A stretch of DNA of 37,947 nt from Bacteroides acidifaciens (GCF_024623065.1 NZ_JANJZR010000040.1:1-37947); one strand, 5' to 3'. Shown: positions 16,234 to 25,806, counted from the first letter of the stretch. Translations and numbers: made by a program. Notes: generated by a model not told the origin, from the letters alone.

Positions 16234-17567
16234 AACGTACACTGATTCAAAATGCCGTTATTGTTAACGAAGGAAGAAAAGTACTGGGTTCAGTAGTCAT
16301 TGAAAATGAAAAGATAGCCGAAATACTGGTGGGTGAAGAAAAAGCAGCTTCCCCTTGTGACGAAGTCATTGATGCAAGCGGGTGTTATCTCCTGCCGGGT
16401 GTCATCGACGAACATGTTCATTTCCGTGATCCCGGACTGACTCATAAAGCAGATATTACCACCGAAAGCCATGCCGCTGCAGCAGGAGGGGTCACTTCCA
16501 TCATGGACATGCCCAATACAACCCCGCAGACTACGACGCTGGAGGCTTTGGAAGAGAAATTCACCCTACTAGGTGAGAAATCAGCAGTCAACTATTCCTG
16601 CTATTTCGGAGCAACAAATACTAACTATACCCAGTTTGCACAACTGGATAAACACCGGGTTTGTGGCGTGAAGTTATTTATGGGTTCAAGCACCGGCAAT
16701 ATGCTGGTAGACCGGATGGCCAGCCTGCGTAATATATTCGGCGGAACCGATCTGCTTATCGCCGCCCATTGCGAAGACCAGGGAATTATCAAAGAAAATA
16801 CGGATAAATATAAGAAAGAATACGGAGACGATGTACCTCTGGCTCTTCATCCGCTTCTCCGTTCGGAAGAGGCTTGCTATCGTTCGTCCGAACTGGCTGT
16901 GCAACTGGCACGGGAAACAAATGCCCGCCTGCACATCATGCATATTTCCACCGCTAAAGAGTTGAGTCTGTTTTCCAACGCTCCTCTGGCACAAAAAAGA
17001 ATTACGGCAGAAGCCTGCGTTTCCCATCTACTCTTTACGGAAGAAGATTATCAGACATTGGGTGCCCGCATTAAATGTAACCCTGCCATCAAGACTGCAC
17101 AAGACCGGAAAGCCTTGCAAGAGGCTGTCAACAGCGGTCTGATTGATGCCATCGCAACCGATCATGCTCCACACTTGCTTAGTGAAAAAGAAGGCGGTGC
17201 ATTAAAGGCAATGTCCGGAATGCCGATGATTCAGTTCTCGCTAGTCAGCATGTTGGAATTGGCAGATAAAGGAGTGTTTACCATCGAGAAAGTGGTAGAA
17301 AAAATGGCTCATGCTCCCGCACAGATGTATGAGATACGCAACAGGGGATTCATCCGCAAAGGCTATCAGGCCGACCTGGTATTGGTACGCCCCGACTCCG
17401 AATGGACCGTTACCACAGACTGCATCTTAAGTAAATGCAAATGGAGCCCGCTGGAAGGCCATACATTCAATTGGAAGGTAGAGAAAACATTCGCAAACGG
17501 ACATCTGTTATATAACAACGGAGAAATAGATGAGACTTATCGCGGACAGGAATTAAGATTCAGATAA
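16230..17567 (+). CDS. pyrC: Dihydroorotase
   Basis: The 445-residue amidohydrolase shows the dihydroorotase signature EHVHFRDPGLTHKAD (His62 and His64 as zinc ligands), GGVTSIMDMPNT, and ATDHAPH near the C-terminal third. It catalyses the reversible cyclisation of carbamoyl-aspartate to dihydroorotate in pyrimidine synthesis, in the cytosol. Length and motifs place it in the long class I type rather than the short E. coli PyrC type. It overlaps the preceding GT2 gene by 4 nt, so translation is likely coupled, and precedes the methionine synthase activation gene by 25 nt. Confidence 0.93.
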   Translation: MKRTLIQNAVIVNEGRKVLGSVVIENEKIAEILVGEEKAASPCDEVIDASGCYLLPGVIDEHVHFRDPGLTHKADITTESHAAAAGGVTSIMDMPNTTPQTTTLEALEEKFTLLGEKSAVNYSCYFGATNTNYTQFAQLDKHRVCGVKLFMGSSTGNMLVDRMASLRNIFGGTDLLIAAHCEDQGIIKENTDKYKKEYGDDVPLALHPLLRSEEACYRSSELAVQLARETNARLHIMHISTAKELSLFSNAPLAQKRITAEACVSHLLFTEEDYQTLGARIKCNPAIKTAQDRKALQEAVNSGLIDAIATDHAPHLLSEKEGGALKAMSGMPMIQFSLVSMLELADKGVFTIEKVVEKMAHAPAQMYEIRNRGFIRKGYQADLVLVRPDSEWTVTTDCILSKCKWSPLEGHTFNWKVEKTFANGHLLYNNGEIDETYRGQELRFR

Positions 17568-17592
17568 ACAGCAGCTCGCCTTCAACAGAACC

Positions 17593-18501
17593 ATGAGTAC
17601 CATTTTATCTTATAAAATACATACAGTCACTCCCTACATCAACTGGATTTACTTTTTCCACGCATGGGGGTTCCAGCCACGTTTTGCAGCCATCGCCAAC
17701 ATTCACGGATGTGACGTCTGCCGTGCTTCGTGGCTGACTACCTTTCCCGAAGAAGAGCGCAGCAAAGCTTCCGAGGCCATGCAACTATTCAAAGAAGCCA
17801 ACCGGATGTTGGACTCTCTCGACCGAGATTATGAAGTGAAAACAATCTTCAAACTCTGCAAGGCAAATTCTGACGGGGATAATCTGCTGATTGAAAAGGG
17901 AAAAGACCAATTTATCACCTTTCCCTTGCTTCGCCAGCAGACGCCCCAAAGAGACGGTAGTCCTTTCGTTTGCCTGAGTGACTTCATCCGTCCGTTATCT
18001 TCCGGTATCCCGGATACCATAGGAGCTTTTGCCTCTTCTATTGATGCGGACATGGAAGGACTGTATGAACAGGACCCGTATAAACACTTGCTTGTACAAA
18101 CCCTCTCCGACCGACTGGCAGAAGCTGCTACGGAAAAGATGCACGAATATGTACGTAAAGAAGCATGGGGATATGCCAAAGAAGAAAATCTGGGCATAGC
18201 GGATTTATTGGTCGAGAAATATCAAGGTATTCGCCCTGCCGTCGGCTACCCCTCTTTGCCCGATCAGTCCGTCAACTTCCTGCTGGACGAACTGCTGGAC
18301 ATGAAGCAAATAGGTATTTCGCTGACTGAGAACGGAGCCATGTATCCGCACGCTTCCGTTTGCGGACTTATGTTTGCCCACCCGTCTGCCAAGTACTTCT
18401 CCGTCGGAAAGATTGGAGAAGACCAGCTCGAAGATTACGCCCGCCGCCGGGGAAAAAGCGTGGAAAAAATCCGTAAATTCCTGGCAGCCAATTTACAATA
18501 G
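17593..18501 (+). CDS. Stand-alone methionine synthase activation-domain protein
   Basis: The whole 302-residue protein aligns with the C-terminal AdoMet-binding reactivation domain of cobalamin-dependent MetH: YINWIYFFHAWGF at 15-27 (MetH YIDWTPFFMTW), LLRQQT at 112-117, LSDRLAEA at 171-178, RPAVGYPSLPD at 214-224, HPSAKYF at 263-269 and EDYARRRG at 280-287. In E. coli this domain is the tail of a 1227-residue protein and binds AdoMet to re-methylate oxidised cob(II)alamin. Here it is a separate gene with no catalytic MetH modules nearby, so it presumably acts in trans on a shorter MetH encoded elsewhere. An extra segment with a CDVC pair (Cys40, Cys43) is not in E. coli MetH. Confidence 0.88.
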   Translation: MSTILSYKIHTVTPYINWIYFFHAWGFQPRFAAIANIHGCDVCRASWLTTFPEEERSKASEAMQLFKEANRMLDSLDRDYEVKTIFKLCKANSDGDNLLIEKGKDQFITFPLLRQQTPQRDGSPFVCLSDFIRPLSSGIPDTIGAFASSIDADMEGLYEQDPYKHLLVQTLSDRLAEAATEKMHEYVRKEAWGYAKEENLGIADLLVEKYQGIRPAVGYPSLPDQSVNFLLDELLDMKQIGISLTENGAMYPHASVCGLMFAHPSAKYFSVGKIGEDQLEDYARRRGKSVEKIRKFLAANLQ

Positions 18502-18515
18502 CAATCATAAACTCC

Positions 18516-19028
18516 ATGAGAGAACGAACAACAGAGGCAAACAACCTTATTGAGCAAGAATTCCTGTCGGTTATCCACGAATACGAACGGGTAATCTACA
18601 AAGTGTGCTATCTGTATGCCACCCCAAATGCTCCTCTTAACGACCTATATCAGGACGTGATACTGAACCTTTGGAAAGCTTTTCCTAAATTCAGAAAGGA
18701 ATGTAAAATCTCTACATGGATTTACCGCATTGCCCTTAATACCTGTATCAGCTTTTATCGAAAAGAAAAGAATGTGCCGGAAATCGTCAGCCTCACCGGA
18801 GAAATAGACCGGACCGTCGAAACACATGATCCGCTCAATGAAATGCTAAGGCAGCTCTATCGGATGATTAACCAACTGGGACAACTCGACAAATCAATAA
18901 TCCTGCTCTATCTTGAGGATAAGAGTTATGAGGAAATCGCGGAAATCACCGGACTAACCGTTACGAACGTAGCGACCAAGCTAAGCCGTATCAAGGATAA
19001 ACTTAAAAGAATGAAAAAGGAGGAATAA
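18516..19028 (+). CDS. ECF-type sigma-70 family RNA polymerase sigma factor
   Basis: A 170-residue protein with sigma region 2 at about 20-85 (YQDVILNLWKAFPKF, then STWIYRIALNTC) and region 4 at about 112-168 (KSYEEIAEITGLTVTNVATKLSR helix-turn-helix). No region 1.1 or 3 is present, which is typical of extracytoplasmic function sigma factors. It follows the MetH-activation gene by 14 nt and precedes a four-helix membrane protein by 5 nt, a pairing that usually means sigma and anti-sigma. Its promoter targets cannot be deduced here. Confidence 0.93.
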   Translation: MRERTTEANNLIEQEFLSVIHEYERVIYKVCYLYATPNAPLNDLYQDVILNLWKAFPKFRKECKISTWIYRIALNTCISFYRKEKNVPEIVSLTGEIDRTVETHDPLNEMLRQLYRMINQLGQLDKSIILLYLEDKSYEEIAEITGLTVTNVATKLSRIKDKLKRMKKEE

Positions 19029-19033
19029 GATAT

Positions 19034-19609
19034 ATGGAATTGGAAGAACTGAAAAAATCCTGGAATGTACTTGATGAGCACTTGAAAGACAAGGTGCTTA
19101 TCAAGGAGGAAGAACTTTCGAAGCTGATAGCACATGCCGGCAAAGGTATCCATGCCATTGCCAGTCTGAATATCAAACTGATTCTGATTTCTCTGCCGAT
19201 ATTAATCTTGTTTTTGGCGGAAGTACTGTTACACAACCGGTTGAATCCGATCTACGTCATCATTCTTCTCGCCTGGATTCCGGCACTTTGCTGGGACATC
19301 GTCACCACCCGTTTTCTCCAACGGACTCAAATAGACGAAATGCCACTTGTAGAAGTGATAAGCCGTGTCAACCGCATTCACCGGTGGACTATCAGAGAAC
19401 GGTTGTTTGCCATCGCCTTTCTTCTGATACTGGCTATACTTTCATTTATCTACTGGCAGGTGTGGCAATACGGGATGGGAATGATGATCTTTTTCTTCTT
19501 GCTATGGGGTGGCGGACTCGGACTGATTCTATGGATTTACCGCAAGAAGTTCTTGAATCGTATCCACGAAATCAAAAAGAACTTACGCGAATTAAATGAG
19601 CTGATATAG
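19034..19609 (+). CDS. Four-helix membrane protein, candidate anti-sigma factor
   Basis: The 191-residue protein has a charged N-terminal cytosolic segment of about 45 residues (ELEELKKSWNVLDEHLKDK), then four hydrophobic stretches at about 46-66, 72-90, 122-141 and 146-168, and a basic C-terminal tail. It has no recognisable zinc-binding anti-sigma motif (HX3CX2C). Its position, 5 nt after an ECF sigma gene, suggests that the N-terminal segment holds the sigma factor at the membrane. That is an inference from context and topology; no family was recognised. Confidence 0.8.
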   Translation: MELEELKKSWNVLDEHLKDKVLIKEEELSKLIAHAGKGIHAIASLNIKLILISLPILILFLAEVLLHNRLNPIYVIILLAWIPALCWDIVTTRFLQRTQIDEMPLVEVISRVNRIHRWTIRERLFAIAFLLILAILSFIYWQVWQYGMGMMIFFFLLWGGGLGLILWIYRKKFLNRIHEIKKNLRELNELI

Positions 19610-19648
19610 ACTATAACAACCTAAAATATATTAACCAAAGAGTTCAGC

Positions 19649-20815
19649 ATGTTACAACGCTTATTCATATTCTTGTTATTACTACTGATTCTACCGGATA
19701 TTTACTTGTATCTGCGTTTTATCGTCCGGCTCACAGCAAAGCGGTGGCTGCGTATCCTCTATTGGATACCAAGTGTCCTTAGTATTGCGGGAGTGCTATA
19801 TCTGGTATTTTTCGCCAACAATCAGTTTTCCGAGAGCCATACACGGGATATCGGATGGTTCTCCGTCTTCTTTTTCCTATTTTCAGCTCCCAAACTATTA
19901 CTGGCTCTCTGCACCGTCGTTGGGATGCCTTTCCATAAATGGCTCCGGATGCCACGTACTCCGTTTATATATACCGGAGTGACATTAGCCGTCATCTGCA
20001 TCATTATGATTCTCTACGGTTCGTCCGTCGGACGCAGCCGGTTTGAAGTCAAGGAAGCCACCTACTCTTCTTCCCGGCTTCCCCAAGCTTTCGACGGATA
20101 TCGTATTGTGCAACTTTCAGACATACATATCGGCAGTTGGATAGGAAACGCTTCTGCCATCGAACGAATGGTGGAGCTGGTGAATGCCCAACAGCCCGAC
20201 CTTATCGTTTTCACCGGAGACTTGGTAAACCATCGAGCAGTAGAACTAGATGGATTTCAGGAAATCCTGGCACGATTGAAAGCCAAGGATGGTGTTTACT
20301 CCATATTAGGGAACCATGATTATGGTCCTTATTTCCGTTGGAAAAGCAAACAGGAACAAGATGAAAACCTGATTGATTTAGAACAAAGACAGGCTGCTAT
20401 GGGATGGAAGTTATTGAATAACTCGCATACGTTTCTAGTTCAAGGAAATGACAGCATCGCACTTATCGGAGTAGAAAACGAAGGCGAGCCTCCTTTCTCC
20501 CAACATGGTGATCTCACCGGAGCAAAAGCGGGTACTGAGGGCATGTTCCAAATACTGTTAAGTCACAATCCGACACACTGGAGACGGGAAGTACTTCCCG
20601 AATCGGACGTGGACCTAATGCTGGCAGGACATACCCATGCCATGCAACTTCAATTCGGAGACTACTCTCCTTCCGTTTATATTTATCCCGAATGGAGTGG
20701 AATGTACCTGGAAGGTACACGCGGTTTGTATGTCAACGTAGGAATCGGCTATGTAGGATTGCCTTTCCGTTTCGGCGCATGGCCGGAAATAACGGTGCTT
20801 ACCCTACGACGGTAA
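19649..20815 (+). CDS. Membrane-anchored metallophosphoesterase (YaeI/YkuE-like)
   Basis: Four N-terminal transmembrane helices (about 3-25, 37-56, 70-90 and 107-126) lead into a calcineurin-like phosphoesterase domain: DIH (Asp158, His160), GD (Asp191), GNHD (Asn222, His223, Asp224) and a distal GHTH. These residues bind a di-metal centre. Related enzymes hydrolyse phosphodiester or phosphomonoester bonds, including lipid-linked ones such as UDP-diacylglucosamine in LpxH/LpxI relatives. The particular substrate is unknown. It is the last gene of the run from 15490, 39 nt after the membrane protein, and converges on sbcC with a 17-nt overlap. Confidence 0.88.
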   Translation: MLQRLFIFLLLLLILPDIYLYLRFIVRLTAKRWLRILYWIPSVLSIAGVLYLVFFANNQFSESHTRDIGWFSVFFFLFSAPKLLLALCTVVGMPFHKWLRMPRTPFIYTGVTLAVICIIMILYGSSVGRSRFEVKEATYSSSRLPQAFDGYRIVQLSDIHIGSWIGNASAIERMVELVNAQQPDLIVFTGDLVNHRAVELDGFQEILARLKAKDGVYSILGNHDYGPYFRWKSKQEQDENLIDLEQRQAAMGWKLLNNSHTFLVQGNDSIALIGVENEGEPPFSQHGDLTGAKAGTEGMFQILLSHNPTHWRREVLPESDVDLMLAGHTHAMQLQFGDYSPSVYIYPEWSGMYLEGTRGLYVNVGIGYVGLPFRFGAWPEITVLTLRR

Positions 20816-23666
20816 GCACACTCTTCCCGTTTACCTTTTTATGTACCTGTACCTGGACAGAAATCCGTTCACTCATCTCTTGGACATGAGAAATGACTCC
20901 GATCTTTCTTCCCTGCATTTGCAGTTGTTCCAACGCTTCCATAGCTGTCCGCAAACTTTCCGCATCCAAAGAACCGAATCCTTCATCAATAAAGAGGGAT
21001 TCCACTTTCAGATTATTGCCGGATAAAGAAGACAGCCCTAATGCCAATGCAAGGGAAATCAAGAATGATTCGCCCCCGGAGAGGGAATATACAGTCCGCA
21101 CCTCATCACACATGTCACAGTCTATGACCTGAAGCGCCAATGTGCCGGGAACTTGCTGCAATTTATAGCGTTTGGATAGGTAAGACAAATGTTTGTTGGC
21201 ATGAAGCAGTAACAGATTCAAAGTATAACCCTGCGCGATAACCTTGAACTTCGCCCCGTCTGCGCTTCCAATCAGCTTATTTAGTTTTGCCCAACGCTCG
21301 GCTACTGATTGTTTCTCCGACAGTTCTTTAGCAATCATTTCCATTGTTGCCTTATTCTTTATCTGTTGCAGCAAACGGGCTTCAATAGCGGAAAGACTTC
21401 GTTCTGTATTGAGATTTTCGTCCTGTTGTCGCCTGATAGTTTCGGGAAGTTGTTCGGGAGATTCAATCTGTTTGTGTTGCTCTTGCAACTCTTCAACGGC
21501 CAAAGCTATCTGTTTCATTTCCCCATGCAAGCCCGAAAGGCGGTTTTGAACGGATTCTACTTCCTTGCGCGCTTGCTCCAATGCCAGATTCAGTTCTTTC
21601 TCCTTTCTCGCCACGGCTGCTTCGGCTTCATCGGCACTCTTTCCTTTTAATAAGACCGAACGTTCCTGACGAAGGACATTCAATGTGCTCTCTATCGTTG
21701 CAAACCGTTTCTGCTCGGCAGTGACTACATTTTGCAAAGTAGCCAACTGTTCTTTGGCAGACGATACTTTTTGCATTGTCAAGCGACAGAGGGAGACATT
21801 TTCACGCAGAGCCTCACAATGAGCACGCATCTTCTTTACTGCTTCGTCACAGTGTTGCCATTCTGCATATAGATTGCGGTATTCCAGAATCAGCCTTGCC
21901 AGTTCTTCCAAACGATGCTGTATCTGTTCTGCGCTGCCTGCATCAAGACCTTCCTTCTGCAATGTTGCCAATTGAACGCGCACCTGTCCTTCAATTGTCT
22001 TTTGATGCGCCAAATCACGCTGTAAAGCGATGCTCCGGTTGTTTGTCTGCCGGCACGCCGCTACGGCAGTATTATATTCCAGCTCGATGTTCTTAAAAAG
22101 AGTATCTACCACCTCTTGTTCCCGATGATAAGGATGCGATGTACTGCCGCAAACTGGACAGGCTTCGCCCTCCTGCAATTGCCGACGCAGTGCCTTCACA
22201 TCTTTTCCAACCGCCATACGGGCATTTTCATAAAGCCGCTGAATGGTTTTCAAAGTGCTCTCCTGCTCTGCCAGTTGCTTGAAACAAGCTGCTGTTTCTT
22301 TCTCCAATCTTTCAATCTCAGTTTTTGCTTTCGCCTGCGTTTCGGTAAGCTGCCGGATATTCTGCTGACGCGTCCATTCTTTCTGCAACTTCACCTGCTC
22401 TTCTGCCAATGACGGATAGCCAAAAGAATTCAATCGTTCCAACCGTTCTTCGTTTGCCTTTATTCCGATATTTAATTTTTCTTCTTCCTGCCGCAAGATT
22501 ATCTCCACTTGTTCAAGTTGCATAGGCTCTTCCACTCCCGTATGATTCAACAAGCGATTCAGAGATTGACAAGATGACTGCAAGTGTTCTGCAGCCATTC
22601 GCGTCTTCTTTTCCTGTTCAGCTACCTGCCCGCGGGCTGCCTGCAACATCTGTTGTGCCTGTACATATCCATCCTGTTGCGACTGTATCTGCACATCCAA
22701 CTGACGTGCTTTCTTCAAATCGGGTTGTATAGCTTCCCATTGGGTCTTAAAACGCACCAGTCCTTCTTCTTGCAAAACAAGTCTTTCCATAGTTCCTTTC
22801 AACTTCACCTGTTCCCCTTGTGCTTCTTCTTGTTTCTTCTTTTGAAGTTCTTCCTGCATTTTTAATGAACGGACAACATTTAGTTGTTTATTCTGCTCTT
22901 CCAGCAGTTTAATGCCTTCTACACGCTTTTCAACCAATAATTCTTTTTCTTTCTGCAAGGCAAGCTGCTCCTCTTCCGGTATCAGTTCAATCACGCTCAT
23001 TTTATTATGAACCAAAGTGACTTCTTCTTGCGCTGCCTTATTCCGAGCGAATATTTCTTGGGAGATTCGCGAATAAACGGCTGTCCCTGTCAGTTTTTCC
23101 AGCAATTCCGCCTTCGCAGCTCCTTTCGACTTCAAAAAGGTGGCAAAGTCATTCTGAGCCAACAATACGGTACGGGTAAACTGTTCATACGTCAGACCGA
23201 TTAACCTGACCAATTGAGCCAACAGTTCTTTCTTGGTACCTTGATATTCTTTCTCTGTATCCAAATCTTTCACTTCCAATGTTTGTGGCTGCAAAGAACC
23301 GTTCACCTTATTTCTTGTCCGTCTCACCGACCAATGAGAACGGTAACGATGCCCGTCTATCCCTAAAAAATCAACTTCCGCATAACCGTCACTCGTTCCC
23401 CGACGCAGCAGGTTTCTGACATCGGACTGGTTTATCTGATTATCTCCTACATCTGCCAAATTCACACTTTCTGCCGAACTGGCAAACCGGGGGGCTTTAT
23501 CATATAATGCCAGACACAATGCGTCTAATAAGGTAGACTTTCCTGCTCCTGTAGGTCCCGAAATAGCGAATATTCCCGCAGAATGTAACGGTTCTGATGT
23601 AAAATCGACTTCCACAGCTCCCTCTATCGAGGTTAGATTCTTTAATCGTATGGCTAATATTTTCAT
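20799..23666 (-). CDS. sbcC: Exonuclease subunit SbcC (Rad50-type ATPase)
   Basis: The 955-residue SMC-like ATPase has Walker A GPTGAGKS at residues 37-44, long coiled coils on either side of a central zinc hook CPVCGS near residue 503-508, and C-terminal signature SGGES and Walker B LFIDEGFGSLD. With SbcD it forms the Mre11-Rad50-type nuclease that cuts hairpins and processes double-strand ends. Its start overlaps the sbcD stop by 4 nt (ATGA), so translation is coupled. The last 17 nt overlap the convergent metallophosphoesterase gene. Confidence 0.95.
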   Translation of the reverse strand: MKILAIRLKNLTSIEGAVEVDFTSEPLHSAGIFAISGPTGAGKSTLLDALCLALYDKAPRFASSAESVNLADVGDNQINQSDVRNLLRRGTSDGYAEVDFLGIDGHRYRSHWSVRRTRNKVNGSLQPQTLEVKDLDTEKEYQGTKKELLAQLVRLIGLTYEQFTRTVLLAQNDFATFLKSKGAAKAELLEKLTGTAVYSRISQEIFARNKAAQEEVTLVHNKMSVIELIPEEEQLALQKEKELLVEKRVEGIKLLEEQNKQLNVVRSLKMQEELQKKKQEEAQGEQVKLKGTMERLVLQEEGLVRFKTQWEAIQPDLKKARQLDVQIQSQQDGYVQAQQMLQAARGQVAEQEKKTRMAAEHLQSSCQSLNRLLNHTGVEEPMQLEQVEIILRQEEEKLNIGIKANEERLERLNSFGYPSLAEEQVKLQKEWTRQQNIRQLTETQAKAKTEIERLEKETAACFKQLAEQESTLKTIQRLYENARMAVGKDVKALRRQLQEGEACPVCGSTSHPYHREQEVVDTLFKNIELEYNTAVAACRQTNNRSIALQRDLAHQKTIEGQVRVQLATLQKEGLDAGSAEQIQHRLEELARLILEYRNLYAEWQHCDEAVKKMRAHCEALRENVSLCRLTMQKVSSAKEQLATLQNVVTAEQKRFATIESTLNVLRQERSVLLKGKSADEAEAAVARKEKELNLALEQARKEVESVQNRLSGLHGEMKQIALAVEELQEQHKQIESPEQLPETIRRQQDENLNTERSLSAIEARLLQQIKNKATMEMIAKELSEKQSVAERWAKLNKLIGSADGAKFKVIAQGYTLNLLLLHANKHLSYLSKRYKLQQVPGTLALQVIDCDMCDEVRTVYSLSGGESFLISLALALGLSSLSGNNLKVESLFIDEGFGSLDAESLRTAMEALEQLQMQGRKIGVISHVQEMSERISVQVQVHKKVNGKSVLTVVG

Positions 23667-24916
23667 TTTTCGTCTTCCTCTTCTTTATGGGTGGCAGCCA
23701 AATAGGCCTCCTGAAATAATTCTGTCAACTCCTCCGGCATTTCTGCCTGATAAATCTTCTCAAATGTAGATTGTGCTATCTGTAAAGGAGACATTTCTTG
23801 CAGTCCTCTTTTCCACTCCACCTCTTCTTTTTCTGCATTTCCCTCATCACCACGATAAGTAGAGACAATACGTGCCAACCGGTAGTTTTTGTCTGCCAAA
23901 GCTTCCTCTATTTCCTGCCGGAGCATAGGTTCCGGCTCTTCTAACAATACTTTTACTTCCAAATAAGGAGCTATGCCCTCTACTGCCGGCAGTTCTTTCA
24001 ATGCTTCCAATACAACTTCCGGCAATGCAGGTTCTCCATTCGGTACGCTTATCAAAGGTATTGACTTCGGACATTCGAGCCGCTCAATATCTACCGCACA
24101 ACCATCATCAAAAGTCACCATCACCACTCCATGACGGTAATGTTTCTCTGCAAAAGACATCGGGATAGGACTTCCTGCATAACGTACATTCTCCCGACCG
24201 GATACCCGCTGAGCTTTATGAATATGCCCCAATGCCGTATAAGCTATCTGTTCGGAAAATGCATCTGGCGACACACATTCCAAACCTCCAATCACCGTAC
24301 GTTCACTATAATCTTTCTCTGCAATTTCCGAACCGGTAGCCTGCAGATGACCGATGGCGAGAATCGACTGATTTGCTTTTCTTCGCTTCCACAATCTTTG
24401 CAAGAGCTGCGTATAAAGTTCACGTACTCCCTCTGCATACTGATTACCTTCTGTCTCCACTGCCGGGTAATCTCCCTGGCGCAAGAAAGGAACAGCCATG
24501 CAAAGCAATTCAACTTCCCCCATCCGGTTCTTCAGTTCCACACACAGATGATCGTAATCTATCTCTCCACCTTCCTGTTTGCGCACTACCCCTCTGACTT
24601 CTGTCCTCATAGCTTGCAATAAAGGCATGGGAGCTTCCAGACGTGCCGCCGAATCATGGTTGCCGGCAACAATCACTATTTGCAGGTTCGGATTCTCAGC
24701 CGTCATCCGGTAAATAAAGCGGTAATACATGCTTTGAGATGCAGCCGAAGGATTGGAAACATCAAAAACATCTCCGGCTATAACCAATGCATCAATCTCT
24801 TTCTGACGAATTTCTTCTGCCAGCCAGTTCAAAAAAGCCTCATGCTCTCCGGCACGGTCATAACCGAAGAAGGTTTGTCCGAGATGCCAGTCGGCAGTAT
24901 GTAATATACGTATCAT
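23663..24916 (-). CDS. sbcD: Exonuclease subunit SbcD (Mre11-type nuclease)
   Basis: The start is placed at the ATG at 24916 (MIRILHTADWHLGQ), giving 417 aa. The longer frame to 25000 adds 28 residues of non-family sequence and runs past the -7 box at 24947-24954. Mre11-type phosphoesterase motifs are present: HTADWH (His6, Asp9, His11), AGDVFD, and GNHDS. SbcD carries the nuclease activity of the SbcCD complex. It overlaps sbcC by 4 nt and is divergent from plsC, with about 100 nt between the start codons. Confidence 0.95.
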   Translation of the reverse strand: MIRILHTADWHLGQTFFGYDRAGEHEAFLNWLAEEIRQKEIDALVIAGDVFDVSNPSAASQSMYYRFIYRMTAENPNLQIVIVAGNHDSAARLEAPMPLLQAMRTEVRGVVRKQEGGEIDYDHLCVELKNRMGEVELLCMAVPFLRQGDYPAVETEGNQYAEGVRELYTQLLQRLWKRRKANQSILAIGHLQATGSEIAEKDYSERTVIGGLECVSPDAFSEQIAYTALGHIHKAQRVSGRENVRYAGSPIPMSFAEKHYRHGVVMVTFDDGCAVDIERLECPKSIPLISVPNGEPALPEVVLEALKELPAVEGIAPYLEVKVLLEEPEPMLRQEIEEALADKNYRLARIVSTYRGDEGNAEKEEVEWKRGLQEMSPLQIAQSTFEKIYQAEMPEELTELFQEAYLAATHKEEEDEK

Positions 24917-24946
24917 ATTTTTGTAACCATCTCTATTAACATGGAG

Positions 24947-24954
24947 CAAAAATA
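24947..24954 (-). promoter_or_regulatory. -7 promoter box for sbcDC
   Basis: The minus strand reads TATTTTTG, a perfect TAnnTTTG match, 30 nt before the sbcD ATG at 24916. It supports the shorter sbcD start. Confidence 0.55.
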
Positions 24955-25008
24955 ACACAATCGAAAAGATAATATGGCATCTGCATCTCTTTTTTACCAA
25001 TAATCATG

Positions 25009-25016
25009 TATATTTG
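25009..25016 (+). promoter_or_regulatory. -7 promoter box for the plsC gene at 25038
   Basis: TATATTTG matches TAnnTTTG. Transcription would begin around 25020-25024, which disfavours the ATG at 25020 and leaves a short leader for the ATG at 25038. Confidence 0.5.
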
Positions 25017-25037
25017 CGGATGAAAAAAACCAACCCC

Positions 25038-25796
25038 ATGAAAATACTTTATTATATTTATCAGATTTGCATCGCTTTGCCTATATTATTAGTGTTAACC
25101 ATCCTCACGGCACTCGTCACTATAGTAGGTTCCCTTTTGGGTGGAGCCCACTTCTGGGGGTATCATCCGGGGAAGATATGGTCACAATTAATTTGTCTTT
25201 TCCTGTTGATTCCCGTAAAGATTCGCGGACGTGAGAAGTTGCATGATAAAACTTCCTATATTTTCGTTCCTAACCATCAGGGGTCATTCGATATATTCCT
25301 GATTTATGGTTTCATTGGAAGAAATTTTAAGTGGATGATGAAAAAAAGCCTGCGCAAACTGCCGTTCGTAGGAAAGGCTTGTGAAAGTGCAGGGCATATT
25401 TTTGTTGACCGTTCCGGTCCGAAAAAAGTATTGGAGACTATCCGGCAGGCCAAAGCATCTTTGAAAGACGGCGTTTCATTAGTCGTTTTCCCGGAAGGGG
25501 CACGTACTTTCACTGGACATATGGGATATTTCAAAAAAGGGGCTTTCCAATTGGCTGATGACTTACAGTTGGCAGTGGTGCCTGTCACTATTGATGGCTC
25601 GTTTGAAATCCTGCCACGCACAGGCAGATGGATACACCGCCACCGCATGATTCTGACGATTCATGACCCTATTCCGCCCAAAGGAAAAGGTGTGGATAAT
25701 ATCAAGGCAACTATGGCAGAGGCCTATGCCGCAGTTGAAAGTGCACTGCCCGAAAAACATAAGGGTATGGTGACAAACGAAGATCAAGACCGGTAG
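25038..25796 (+). CDS. plsC: 1-acyl-sn-glycerol-3-phosphate acyltransferase
   Basis: The protein has an N-terminal hydrophobic region (residues 10-35 and 50-60), then the HX4D box NHQGSFD (His80, Asp85) and FPEGAR at 152-157. It is about 250 aa, the normal length for PlsC. PlsC acylates lysophosphatidate to phosphatidate at the inner membrane. Two starts are possible: ATG at 25020, which would give a leaderless mRNA and six extra residues, and ATG at 25038. I prefer 25038 because it follows the -7 box at a workable distance and yields a typical MKILYYIYQ start. It is divergent from sbcD. Confidence 0.88.
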   Translation: MKILYYIYQICIALPILLVLTILTALVTIVGSLLGGAHFWGYHPGKIWSQLICLFLLIPVKIRGREKLHDKTSYIFVPNHQGSFDIFLIYGFIGRNFKWMMKKSLRKLPFVGKACESAGHIFVDRSGPKKVLETIRQAKASLKDGVSLVVFPEGARTFTGHMGYFKKGAFQLADDLQLAVVPVTIDGSFEILPRTGRWIHRHRMILTIHDPIPPKGKGVDNIKATMAEAYAAVESALPEKHKGMVTNEDQDR

Positions 25797-25806
25797 TATA
25801 CATATA

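Noticed and set aside
20799..20815. 17-nt overlap of sbcC and metallophosphoesterase as a regulatory antisense device
   Set aside because: Short convergent overlaps are common and no hairpin or other signal supports regulation here.
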